Below are positions 55,064 to 63,460 of a stretch of 64,000 bases of DNA, piece by piece; position 1 is the first letter of the stretch, and each line of letters begins with the position of its first letter. This DNA comes from DATBFU01 sp035498405 (lineage in GTDB: Bacteria; Acidobacteriota; Thermoanaerobaculia; UBA5066; Gp7-AA6): positions 17,334-81,333 of the forward strand of contig DATKAE010000078.1 in NCBI GenBank assembly GCA_035498405.1, given 5' to 3'. The position numbers were made by a program, and so were the translations under genes. The notes beneath the pieces are model-generated. The model made no database searches. It was not told the origin of the DNA and was given only the letters and a program-made list of their open reading frames with translations.

Positions 55064-58000
55064 GACCCCGATGGGAGCGGGGATGGCGCGGCCGACTCTA
55101 CGGCTTCGGCCGGCGGGTCATTCCCCTCTCCTGGCGCCGGGCCATCCGAAGGCGTTTCGCGCCCGAGCGGCTGCTGGGCATTCGGAAACCTCCCGTCGAG
55201 ATTCCGCGTTACGACTTCGATCCCAACGAGGCGCGCCCCGGCCGCCCGGACCTGCTCTTCTTGCCGGTGATCGCCTGGTCCTACCGGCGGCAACGCCCGC
55301 AGCAGCTGGCCGAGGCGCTCGCTCGGCGGGGCCGGCGCGTCTTCTATGGAGCCATCCGGGGAGCGGACGAGCCTACGGCGCCGACTCCGGTCGCACCGGG
55401 CGTCGTTCTGCTGCCGATCGGAGGCGTGCGCCGGGAGGATCCCGCGGACCGCCGCCTCGAGGGCGCCGCGCTCGAGGCCGCCTTCGAATCGCTCGCGCGA
55501 GCGCGGGACGAATACGGTCTCTTCGAAACGGCGGTGATCGTCGAGACCCCGTTCTGGACGCCGCTCGCCATCCGGCTGCGGGAGCATTTCGGCTGGAAGG
55601 TCGTCTACGACTGCCTGGATCTTCACGCCGGCTTCTCGGCCAACCGGCCGGATCTGCTCCCGAAAGAGGAGGAGCGACTCGTCCCCGCGGCGGATCTCGT
55701 GGTCGCCACCTCGAGCGTCCTTCAGAAGCGTCTCGGACCCTCCGCGCGCCTGCTGCCCAACGCGGCCGACTTCGAGCGCTTCTCCGGCACGGCGGCCCCT
55801 CGCTCCGGCGGGCAGCTCACCGTCGGCTACGTCGGCGCCGTGGACGACTGGTTCGACTCCGACCTGTTCGAGGGAATCGTGCGGCTGCGACCGGATTGGC
55901 GTTTCGAGGTCATCGGCGGCTCCGACTCCGGCCGTCCGCCTTTCGCCGAGGGGTTCGGAAACGTCCTCTTCCACGGAGAGAAACCCCATGCGGAGCTGCC
56001 GGGTTTACGCGCGCGCTTCGACGTCGAGATCATCCCGTTTCGCCTCACGGAACTGACGCACGCGGTCGACCCCGTGAAGACCTACGAGGCGGCCGCCGCG
56101 GGACGGCCGGTCGTCGCGACCCCGATCGAGGCGCTTCGTCCCGCCGCCGAAAAGGCTCTCGTTCGCCTGGCGGCGAGCCCGGAAGAGTTCGTCGCCCAGA
56201 TCGAGGCGGCCCGGGCCGGGGCCTCCTCCGACGCCCCGCGACTGCGGACCTTCGCCGCGGAGAACACCTGGGAGCGCCGGGCCGCGGACCTCGACGCCTG
56301 GGTCCGCGAGCTCTATCCCGTGGTCTCCCTCATCCTGGTCACGCACAACGCCATCGAGCTGACACGGCTCTGCCTCGAGTCCCTGGACCGGCGCACGGAC
56401 TGGCCGGCGCTCGAGATCCTCGCCGTCGACAACGGCTCCTCCGACGGGACGCGGCAGTGGCTGGAGGAGGAGGCCGCGCGCCGCGGCTCCGGCTTCCGGT
56501 TGATCGCCTTCCCCGACAACCGCGGCTTCGCGCCCGCGGTCAATGCCGCCGCGGCCGCCGCCCGCGGCGACTTCCTGTGCCTCTTGAACAACGACACGAT
56601 CGTCACCCGGGGCTGGCTTTCGGCGCTGGTCCGTCATCTGGAACGCGATCGCTCCCTCGGAATGGTCTGCGCCTCCACCAACGAGATCGTCAACGCGGCA
56701 AAGGTCGAGGTCGGATACCGCGATCCGGAGGACCTGGAGTCCTGGGCGGAAGCCTTCACGCGCTCCCGCTCGGGCCGGGCCGAGGAGCTCGACATGGTGG
56801 CGATGTTCTGCGTCCTGCTGCGGCGCGCGCTCTTCCAGATGATCGGCCCGCTCGACGAGCGGTTCGCCATCGGCATGTTCGAGGACAACGACTACAGCCG
56901 GCGCGTGCGCGCGGCGGGGCTCTCCCTCGCGGTCGCCCGGGATGCCTTCGTTCACCACTGGGGACGCGGCACCTTCGGCCGGATGCCGGAGGCCGAGTAC
57001 CTGAGGATCTACGAGGAGAACCGGCGCCGGTTCGAGGAGAAGTGGGGCGCCGTCTCCGCCGCGCGACCGCCCGGCCGCGCGAGCCTGGACACCATTCGGC
57101 GCCTCGCCCTCGAAGCCGGCGCCGTCTTCGTCTTTCCGCCCACGATGGGCTGGGACGTCACTCTGGTGCAGAGGCCCCATCATCTGGCCCGGGCTCTGTC
57201 GCGCGCGGGCTTCCCCGTCGTCTTCCAGATCGAACCGAACGGCGCGTCGGCGCCGCCGCTCGAGGAGATCGAGCCCCGCCTTTTCCTCGCGCGCGGCGAG
57301 GGCCAGGAGCTCGAAGGCCTGCCCTCGCGCATCATCTGGTCCTTCGCGTACAACGTTCCCCCGAACGAGAAACTGGAAGGAAGCCGGCTCGTCTACGACG
57401 TCATCGACGCGTTGGAGATCTTCCCGCAGCCGCGGCGACAGCTGGAGCGCGAGCACGCCCGGGCACTCGCGCGGGCAGAGGCCGTGTTCGTCGTGTCCGT
57501 TCCGCTCTTGGAGGAGGTGCGGCGAGTCCGACCCGATGCCGTCTACCTTCCCAACGGCGTCGACCTGGCCTTCGCCGAGAAGCCGCCGGACGAGGCGTCC
57601 GTTCCCGAGTCCCTTCGCCGCTCTCGCCGCTCCGGGAGGCCCATCGCAGGGTACGTCGGCTCCTTCTCGCGGAGAGTGGACGGCGCCCTCCTGCGCGAGC
57701 TCGCGGGCCGGCGCCCGGACTGGGACTTCTACCTGGTGGGCGAGGCCTTGGACGACTCCCTGGCGCCCCTGGCGGATCGGCCGCCCGGCAACCTCGCCTT
57801 TCTCGGGCCGCGGCCCTACGCGGCGCTTCCGGCGATTCTCGGCGGATTCGACGTCGGATTGATCCCTTTCCGTCCCGGCCCCGAGGGCTCTCATTCCTCG
57901 CCCCTCAAGCTCTACCAGTACCTGGCCGCGGGACTTCCCGTCGTCTCCACACCCATTCCCGAATGCGCGGCGACCCCAGAGGTCGAGACGGCAGCCGACG

Positions 58001-58164
58001 CGGAAGGATTCTCGGCCGCGCTCGACCGCGCTCGAGAGCGCCGCCGCTCCCCGGAATTCCGCTCGCGGGCGGTCGCGCGTGCCCGCGAGAACGACTGGGC
58101 CCGTCGCGCGGCAACGGCGCTCGCCGCGCTCAGGCTCGCGCCGTTCCCCAGATCGGTCGATTAA
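55060..58164 (+). CDS. Three-module glycosyltransferase (GT4-GT2-GT4), probable CTG start
   Basis: The frame yields 1034 residues with three catalytic modules: an N-terminal GT-B domain (FLPVIAWSYRRQRPQQLAEAL; AAGRPVVATPIEAL), a central GT-A family 2 domain (LILVTHNAIELTRLCLESL, DNGSSDGT, LLNNDTIV, FEDNDYSRR) and a C-terminal GT-B domain (MGWDVTLVQRPHHLARAL; YLAAGLPVVSTPIPEC). It could build several linkages of one repeat unit. No ATG, GTG or TTG fits; CTG 55060 overlaps the upstream stop as CTGA. A domain start is reached only 70 codons later. Confidence 0.88.
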   Translation: MRPRWERGWRGRLYGFGRRVIPLSWRRAIRRRFAPERLLGIRKPPVEIPRYDFDPNEARPGRPDLLFLPVIAWSYRRQRPQQLAEALARRGRRVFYGAIRGADEPTAPTPVAPGVVLLPIGGVRREDPADRRLEGAALEAAFESLARARDEYGLFETAVIVETPFWTPLAIRLREHFGWKVVYDCLDLHAGFSANRPDLLPKEEERLVPAADLVVATSSVLQKRLGPSARLLPNAADFERFSGTAAPRSGGQLTVGYVGAVDDWFDSDLFEGIVRLRPDWRFEVIGGSDSGRPPFAEGFGNVLFHGEKPHAELPGLRARFDVEIIPFRLTELTHAVDPVKTYEAAAAGRPVVATPIEALRPAAEKALVRLAASPEEFVAQIEAARAGASSDAPRLRTFAAENTWERRAADLDAWVRELYPVVSLILVTHNAIELTRLCLESLDRRTDWPALEILAVDNGSSDGTRQWLEEEAARRGSGFRLIAFPDNRGFAPAVNAAAAAARGDFLCLLNNDTIVTRGWLSALVRHLERDRSLGMVCASTNEIVNAAKVEVGYRDPEDLESWAEAFTRSRSGRAEELDMVAMFCVLLRRALFQMIGPLDERFAIGMFEDNDYSRRVRAAGLSLAVARDAFVHHWGRGTFGRMPEAEYLRIYEENRRRFEEKWGAVSAARPPGRASLDTIRRLALEAGAVFVFPPTMGWDVTLVQRPHHLARALSRAGFPVVFQIEPNGASAPPLEEIEPRLFLARGEGQELEGLPSRIIWSFAYNVPPNEKLEGSRLVYDVIDALEIFPQPRRQLEREHARALARAEAVFVVSVPLLEEVRRVRPDAVYLPNGVDLAFAEKPPDEASVPESLRRSRRSGRPIAGYVGSFSRRVDGALLRELAGRRPDWDFYLVGEALDDSLAPLADRPPGNLAFLGPRPYAALPAILGGFDVGLIPFRPGPEGSHSSPLKLYQYLAAGLPVVSTPIPECAATPEVETAADAEGFSAALDRARERRRSPEFRSRAVARARENDWARRAATALAALRLAPFPRSVD

Positions 58165-58183
58165 AATCGCCTGCGGTGTTTCC

Positions 58184-59029
58184 TTGAGCGCGACGGCCAC
58201 AACCGACGTCGGGAGCGCCCCGGTCTACGATTCCGCCCGCCGCGGGTCGAGGGTGCTCGAGGAGGCCCTCGCTCTGTGGAGCTACCGCGCCCTGGTCCAC
58301 GAGCTCGTCATCCGCGACATCAAGGTCCGCTACAAGCGCTCGGTGCTCGGCATCTTCTGGACGATGCTCGCGCCGCTCCTGAACATGGTGGCCTTGACCC
58401 TGGTGTTCTCGGCCCTGCTCCGGCAGCAGATCCAGAACTATCCCGTCTTCTTTCTGACGGGCTCGATCCTCTGGGCCTTCTTCTCCCAGACGACCTCCTC
58501 GGCCGCCCTGCAGAGCCAGGACTGCAACGAGATCGCCAAGCGGATCTACATTCCGCGCTCCGTTTTCGTCGCGGCCGCGATCGGCGTCGGACTGGTCAAC
58601 CTGGCCCTCTCGATGGTGCCGCTGCTGGTGATCGTTCTCGTCACCGGCTTTCCGCTCCACCCGACGTGGGTCTTCCTGCCGGTTTCCGTCCTGATGACGG
58701 CGCTCTTCGCCGCCGGGATTGCGCTGCTTCTCTTCACGCTGGCCTCCCGTTTCGCGGACGTCCGAGAGATGTATCTGGTCCTGGTTCAGACCTGGTTCTT
58801 CCTGACGCCGATCGTCTACCATCCCTCGATCGTCCCGCCCCGATTCCGATTCGCGCTGTGGGCCAACCCGATGTACTACCTCATCCAGACCTTCCGGAAA
58901 CCGATCTACGACGGCGTCATCCCTTCCGCCGGCCTGCTCGCGGCCTCCACCCTGCTGTCGGTGATCGTTTTCGCGACCGGCTGGGTCTACTTCTGCCATC
59001 GCGTCGACACGTTCGCCTACCGCACGTGA
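58184..59029 (+). CDS. wzm: ABC-2 polysaccharide exporter permease (Wzm-type)
   Basis: The 281-residue protein has the ABC-2 permease pattern: a first amphipathic segment (ALVHELVIRDIKVRYKRSVLGIFW), six helices, and WFFLTPIVYHPSIVPPRF and NPMYYLIQTFRKPIYDG in the second half. It exports O-antigen or teichoic-acid-like lipid-linked glycans with the ATPase encoded next. TTG 58184 is the likely start; no ATG or GTG fits. The stop overlaps the ATPase start (TGATG). Confidence 0.92.
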   Translation: MSATATTDVGSAPVYDSARRGSRVLEEALALWSYRALVHELVIRDIKVRYKRSVLGIFWTMLAPLLNMVALTLVFSALLRQQIQNYPVFFLTGSILWAFFSQTTSSAALQSQDCNEIAKRIYIPRSVFVAAAIGVGLVNLALSMVPLLVIVLVTGFPLHPTWVFLPVSVLMTALFAAGIALLLFTLASRFADVREMYLVLVQTWFFLTPIVYHPSIVPPRFRFALWANPMYYLIQTFRKPIYDGVIPSAGLLAASTLLSVIVFATGWVYFCHRVDTFAYRT

Positions 59030-59814
59030 TGCCTGCGATCCGACTCGAAGGCGTCTCCGTCCGCTATCGGATTCCCCGCGAACGTATCCGCACGCTGAAG
59101 GAGTACGCCATCCGCCGGTTGAAGCGCCGCGTCGTCTACGACGACTTCGATGCGCTCTCCGACGTCGGACTGGAGATCCAGGCGGGCGAGACGGTCGGAG
59201 TGATCGGACGCAACGGCGCGGGCAAGAGCACCCTGCTGCGATTGGTCGCTCGAATCATCCAGCCCACGGCGGGCCGGGTGGTCGTGGCGGGCACGGTCGC
59301 GCCCCTGCTCGAGCTGGGCCTCGGGTTGCACGGAGAGCTGACCGGAAGGGAGAACGTCCTGCTGCAGGGTGCTCTCCTCGGATTCTCGCGCTCGGCGATG
59401 AAGCAGCGGATGGAGCGGATCATCGCTTTCGCGGAGCTCGAGGAGTTCATCGACGCACCCATCCGGACCTACTCCACCGGAATGGCGGCGCGCCTGGCGT
59501 TCTCCGTCGCGACGGACGTCGACCCCGACATCCTGATCGTGGACGAGGCGCTCGCCGTTGGAGACGAGCGATTTCAGATCAAGTGCCACGACCGCATGGA
59601 GGCGTTTCGGCAAGCGGGCAAGACGGTGCTTCTCGTGTCCCACGCCATGGCGCAGGTCCGCGACAACTGCCGCCGCGCCATTTGGATTCATGAAGGACGG
59701 GTTCGGCGCGACGGGGACGCGGGAGAGGTCACACAGGCGTATCACCTGTGGTCGGTCGAGTCGGCCCAGATCGTCTCCGCCCCGCCCCTCCCCGCCACCG
59801 CGGGCTCGGCGTGA
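59029..59814 (+). CDS. wzt: ABC exporter ATPase (Wzt/TagH-type, short)
   Basis: The 261-residue ATPase has Walker A GVIGRNGAGKSTLL, signature TYSTGMAARLAFS (Ser-Thr-Gly variant of polysaccharide exporters), Walker B ILIVDEALAVGDERFQ and the switch SHAMAQV. It lacks the ~150-residue C-terminal carbohydrate-binding domain of O9a-type Wzt, resembling TagH/KpsT. Translation of the methyltransferase gene begins in the overlap GTGA at its end. Confidence 0.93.
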   Translation: MPAIRLEGVSVRYRIPRERIRTLKEYAIRRLKRRVVYDDFDALSDVGLEIQAGETVGVIGRNGAGKSTLLRLVARIIQPTAGRVVVAGTVAPLLELGLGLHGELTGRENVLLQGALLGFSRSAMKQRMERIIAFAELEEFIDAPIRTYSTGMAARLAFSVATDVDPDILIVDEALAVGDERFQIKCHDRMEAFRQAGKTVLLVSHAMAQVRDNCRRAIWIHEGRVRRDGDAGEVTQAYHLWSVESAQIVSAPPLPATAGSA

Positions 59815-60869
59815 AGAAAGAGGCTCCCGCCTCCCCGGATCCCTTCGCGGCCGACCTCCGCCGCGCGGAGGCGAATGCCGACCCCACCCTCTTGAGGCCG
59901 GGGACACGGGCGGCGCTGCCCAAGCGTTTTCTGCAGCGTCTGTTGCGCGTGTACACCGCGGGCCAGGTCGCCTTCAACGGCGCCGTCCTGCGTCTGCTCG
60001 GCGCGCTCGAGGCCCGCGCGGCGGAGACGTCCGAGCGGACTCAGGAGATGTCGCAAGCGCTCACCGCGCTCGGGAAGGCGCTCGCCGCGCTCGGGGGAAG
60101 GCTCGCCGACGTCGAGCGGCTGATCCAGCGCCTGGGGGCCGAGACGGGAAACCTGACCGTGAAGATCGACCGAATCTCACCGGCCACAAACGAGCAGATG
60201 TTCGCGCCCGGAGCCCACGCCGCGTTCGAGAGCCAGTTCCGGGGAAGCCGTGAGGAGATCCTCGAGCGGCAGAAGCCCTACGTCTCCTACCTCCGCAAGG
60301 CGGCCCAGGCGATCGGTCCCGGAGCCCGCTTCCTCGATCTCGGCTGCGGGCGCGGCGAGCTGTTGGAGCTCGCTCGCGGCGCCGGCCTCGCCGCTGCGGG
60401 GGTCGACTCCGATCCGGCCCTCGTCGAGGCCTGCCGAGCCCTTGGCCTCGACGCGCGATCCGGGGATCTCTTCGACGCCCTCTGGGCGGAACCCGAAGAG
60501 GCTCTGGCCGGCGTCACGGCGATCCAGGTGGTCGAGCACCTGCCCTGGGCCGGCGTTCGGACGCTCGTCGATCTCGCGTACCAGAGAATCCGGCGGGGGG
60601 GCTGCCTGATTCTCGAGACCATCAATCCCTCGAGCGCCTACGCCATGCGGACCTTCTACGTGGACCCCACGCACCGCCAACCGGTTCCGAGCGAGATGTC
60701 CCACTTCCTGCTCGCTCAAGCCGGTTTTCGCGATATCGAGACCCGCCTGCTCAATCCGGTCGACGATCCGAAGCTGCTGGCGGCGATCGAACGCGACGAG
60801 AGGTTGAGAGCCGTCGCGGACTTGCTGTTCGGGTATCGCGATTACGCCGTCCTGGGCTGGAAGACCTGA
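59811..60869 (+). CDS. SAM methyltransferase with helical N-terminus (WbdD/chain-terminator-like)
   Basis: The 352-residue protein has an N-terminal predominantly helical region (~35-115, with heptad-like SQALTALGKALAALGGRLAD) then a class I methyltransferase domain: FLDLGCGRGELLELARGAG (SAM motif I), GVDSDPALVE, TAIQVVEHLP and LILETINPSSAYAM. This is the methyltransferase family found beside polysaccharide ABC exporters, where related WbdD caps the glycan end. GTG 59811 overlaps the ATPase stop. Target sugar unknown. Confidence 0.84.
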   Translation: MKKEAPASPDPFAADLRRAEANADPTLLRPGTRAALPKRFLQRLLRVYTAGQVAFNGAVLRLLGALEARAAETSERTQEMSQALTALGKALAALGGRLADVERLIQRLGAETGNLTVKIDRISPATNEQMFAPGAHAAFESQFRGSREEILERQKPYVSYLRKAAQAIGPGARFLDLGCGRGELLELARGAGLAAAGVDSDPALVEACRALGLDARSGDLFDALWAEPEEALAGVTAIQVVEHLPWAGVRTLVDLAYQRIRRGGCLILETINPSSAYAMRTFYVDPTHRQPVPSEMSHFLLAQAGFRDIETRLLNPVDDPKLLAAIERDERLRAVADLLFGYRDYAVLGWKT

Positions 60870-60994
60870 GGCGCACCGGGCTCGCGATCGGGCCGGACTC
60901 GGCGCGCCGAGCCGCACGCCTCTCCCGGCCGGGCCGATCGCATACAATCCGGACGGAAAAGCGGCGCAAAGGGCCCCGGACACGATTCCCCCGC

Positions 60995-61001
60995 AAGGAG
61001 G
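60995..61001 (+). promoter_or_regulatory. Shine-Dalgarno deciding a CTG start
   Basis: AAGGAGG at 60995-61001 is a perfect anti-16S match, six bases ahead of CTG 61008, the first codon of a 97-residue coiled-coil frame that has no ATG or GTG nearby. It decides the start choice. Confidence 0.7.
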
Positions 61002-61007
61002 TCCTCC

Positions 61008-61301
61008 CTGCATCTCCCGGTAGACAACTCCTCGCCCGAGGTTGCCGCGGCCCGAGCCCTCGGCGCCGCCCAAGCGGACGTTGCGGATCTCAAGCTCCGA
61101 CTCCAGGAGAGCCTCGATCGAGAGCTGCTCCTGCGGGAGAGGGCGGTGCGGGCGGAGGAACGGCTCGAGGACGCGCTCCGCAACGAGCATGACCTGCGCG
61201 CCCAGATCGACCGGTTCGCGCAGTTCCACCGGTCCGTGGAGCGCTCGGCTCCCTGGCGGCTGATCCAGTTCGTTCGCGGCCTGGTGGGCCGGCGGTGGTA
61301 G
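61008..61301 (+). CDS. Small coiled-coil protein, apparent CTG start
   Basis: The frame encodes 97 residues: a helical heptad-rich region (EVAAARALGAAQADVADLKL, LQESLDRELLLRERAVRAEE and RLEDALRNEHDLRAQIDRF) and a basic C-terminal patch ending SAPWRLIQFVRGLVGRRW, which resembles tails in glycosyltransferase-associated proteins. It is not an ordinary frame with a standard start, but AAGGAGG sits ideally before CTG 61008. Its stop overlaps the following gene's GTG by 7 bases. Family unknown; a scaffold or length-control role in the polysaccharide complex is inferred. Confidence 0.7.
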   Translation: MHLPVDNSSPEVAAARALGAAQADVADLKLRLQESLDRELLLRERAVRAEERLEDALRNEHDLRAQIDRFAQFHRSVERSAPWRLIQFVRGLVGRRW

Positions 61302-61591
61302 GCGGCGCCGCGGACGCGGCCGGGCAGATCGCCCGGCTCGAGGCCCGGGTCGAGCGGCTCGAGAAGCTCCTCGCCGCGCGCTCGCGTCTGCTCCGCGAGC
61401 TGACCGACGAGCTTTGCCCGGAAGACCTCGTCAACCTCTCCCGCCTCGCGTCGGGCCTCCCGGCACTCCTCAAATCGGCTTTCGGCATCGCCGATTGGCG
61501 GGAGACCACCGCGCTCACCGGAGGCGACGTCGAGAAGACGATGAAGCAGCTCTGGCGCTCCACCGCTCGCCGCCATGACGAGGAGGAATGA
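61295..61591 (+). CDS. Second small coiled-coil protein of the polysaccharide cluster
   Basis: The 98-residue product has a heptad helix (GQIARLEARVERLEKLLAAR), then DELCPEDLVNLSRLASGLP and a C-terminal acidic/charged tail. GTG 61295 overlaps the previous gene by 7 bases, and its stop overlaps the next glycosyltransferase start as ATGA, so it is translated in the chain. It may partner the first coiled-coil protein or the GT. No family recognised. Confidence 0.72.
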   Translation: MVGGAADAAGQIARLEARVERLEKLLAARSRLLRELTDELCPEDLVNLSRLASGLPALLKSAFGIADWRETTALTGGDVEKTMKQLWRSTARRHDEEE

Positions 61592-63438
61592 CCGACCGCA
61601 AGGCGACTCTGATCGTGCTGGCCTGGAACCGCTGGGATCTCACGAAACGGTGCCTGGACACTCTGCGCGAGACCGACCTGACCGGCGCCGAGGTTCTGGT
61701 CGTGGACAATGGCTCGACCGACGAGACAGCGGCCGCGCTCGAGTCCTACCCGTGGCTGCGCGTGATCCGGCAATCCTCCAACCTCGGCTTCGTGCGGGGA
61801 AACAACGCCGGCATCGCCGCCGCCGATCCCGACTCGGACATCGTTCTTTTGAACAACGACCTGGAGTTCCCGCAGCGGGACTGGCTCCAGCGGCTGCGCT
61901 CGGCCGCCCATTCCCGCGACGATGTCGGGATCGTCGGGTGCCGCCTGCGGCTGCCCGACGGCCGTCTCCTTCACGCCGGGGCATTCATCCTGCCCGACAC
62001 CATGTGGGGGCAGCAACTGGGATCGCTCGAGAAGGACATCGGGCAATACCCGGCTGTTCGGGAGGTGGAGGGGATCGTCTTCGCCTGCGCCTACATCCGG
62101 CGCGAGGCACTCCGTGCCGTCGGCGGGTTGTCGGAGGACTACCAATCGTACTTCGAAGACACCGACTACTCGCTGCGCGCCCGCGAGGCGGGGTACAAGA
62201 CGCTCGTGTGTGGCGAGGTCACCCTGGTCCACAACGAGCACGGCTCCACCTCCGGCGACTCGCAGGCCTTTCTGCAGATCTTTCAGAAGAGCCGGGAAAC
62301 CTTTCGCAAGAAGTGGGCGAAGAAACTGGAAGCGCGCTACACACGCTCGATCTTCTGGCAGTCCATCATGAACTTCCCGACGGGTTACGCCTCGAGCTGC
62401 CGCGAGATCCTGCGCGCCCTGGACCGGCAGGGGGTCCGCGTGACCTACCGGTACGTTTACGGGCCGGGCACGCCCTTCCCGATCCCCGAACCGCCGTCCA
62501 ACGGCGACTACCTCCTCGACGTCATCCACGGCCGAAGCGCCCCGGCGCGACCGCCGCTTGCCGTCGTCTACGGACAGGGAGACGTCTTCGAAGCCAACCG
62601 AGGCCGCCGCAAGGTCGGCTTCACGATGCTCGAGGTGAATGGGTTCCCCAAGGACTGGGTGCGGCAGGCCAACCAAATGGACGAGGTCTGGGTCCCGACG
62701 GAGTTCAACCGTCAGGGATTTCTGGAGTCGGGGCTGAAGCGCCCGATCCACAGGATCCCGCTGGGGGTCGATCCCGACTACTTTCACCCGGGCCTCCAGG
62801 GCTACCCGAGCCCCGCCGGGGAGTTCGTCTTCCTCTCGAACTTCGAATGGGGTGAGCGCAAGGAGCCGTGGCTCCTCCTCGCGGCATTCAACGACGTGTT
62901 CCGTGCAAGCGAGCCGGTCCGGCTCTTGTGCAAGATCATCAACAAGGACCCTTCGGTTCGGGTGCTCGAGGAGATCGGCAATCTCGGCCTGAAAGAATCC
63001 GGAGGCAGAGTCTCCTTCATCTTCAATCGCGAGTTCCCCTACTACCAGCTCGGCTCCTTCTACCGCTCGGCCGACTGCTACGTTTCGGCCGGGCGCGGCG
63101 AAGGCTGGGACATGCCCTTGATCGAGGCGATGGCCTGCGGGCTGCCCACGATCGCGACCGACTGGGGCGCTCACACCGAATTCGTGCACGAGGGGATCTC
63201 CTATCCGCTGCGCGTGCGCGGCACGATCCCGGCGGTGGCCAAGTGCCCGTACTACGAGGGCTTCTCCTGGGCCGACCCGGACCCCGAGCACCTGCGCCAC
63301 TTGCTGCGACACGTCTACGAGAACCGGGAGGAGGCGAAGGGCAAGGGCGCCGCCGCGGCGAGAGAGACCGCCGCGAAGTGGACGTGGGCCCAAAGCGGTC
63401 GCAAGATTCTCTCGCGGCTCGACGCGATCGAGTCCTGA
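61588..63438 (+). CDS. Bifunctional glycosyltransferase, GT2 + GT4
   Basis: The 616-residue enzyme starts with a GT2 domain (LIVLAWNRWDLTKRCLDTL, DNGSTDETA, LLNNDLEFP, YFEDTDYSLRAREAG) and ends in a GT-B/GT4 domain (WVPTEFNRQGFLESG, FLSNFEWGERKEPW, CYVSAGRGEGWDMPLIEAMACGLPTIATDWGAHTEF; cited in part). It likely adds two sugars to the exported glycan. ATG 61588 overlaps the upstream small gene. It is the last complete rightward gene seen. Confidence 0.92.
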   Translation: MTDRKATLIVLAWNRWDLTKRCLDTLRETDLTGAEVLVVDNGSTDETAAALESYPWLRVIRQSSNLGFVRGNNAGIAAADPDSDIVLLNNDLEFPQRDWLQRLRSAAHSRDDVGIVGCRLRLPDGRLLHAGAFILPDTMWGQQLGSLEKDIGQYPAVREVEGIVFACAYIRREALRAVGGLSEDYQSYFEDTDYSLRAREAGYKTLVCGEVTLVHNEHGSTSGDSQAFLQIFQKSRETFRKKWAKKLEARYTRSIFWQSIMNFPTGYASSCREILRALDRQGVRVTYRYVYGPGTPFPIPEPPSNGDYLLDVIHGRSAPARPPLAVVYGQGDVFEANRGRRKVGFTMLEVNGFPKDWVRQANQMDEVWVPTEFNRQGFLESGLKRPIHRIPLGVDPDYFHPGLQGYPSPAGEFVFLSNFEWGERKEPWLLLAAFNDVFRASEPVRLLCKIINKDPSVRVLEEIGNLGLKESGGRVSFIFNREFPYYQLGSFYRSADCYVSAGRGEGWDMPLIEAMACGLPTIATDWGAHTEFVHEGISYPLRVRGTIPAVAKCPYYEGFSWADPDPEHLRHLLRHVYENREEAKGKGAAAARETAAKWTWAQSGRKILSRLDAIES

Positions 63439-63460
63439 CGCCCGGCGGGAACGAGGCGCC

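Noticed and set aside
54828..58187. Second plus-strand frame of 1119 codons over the three-module glycosyltransferase
   Set aside because: Out of frame with all glycosyltransferase motifs and extremely Arg/Pro-rich.
60943..60948. TACAAT as a -10 for a promoter inside the polysaccharide cluster
   Set aside because: No matching -35 at 16-18 bases; left as unproven.
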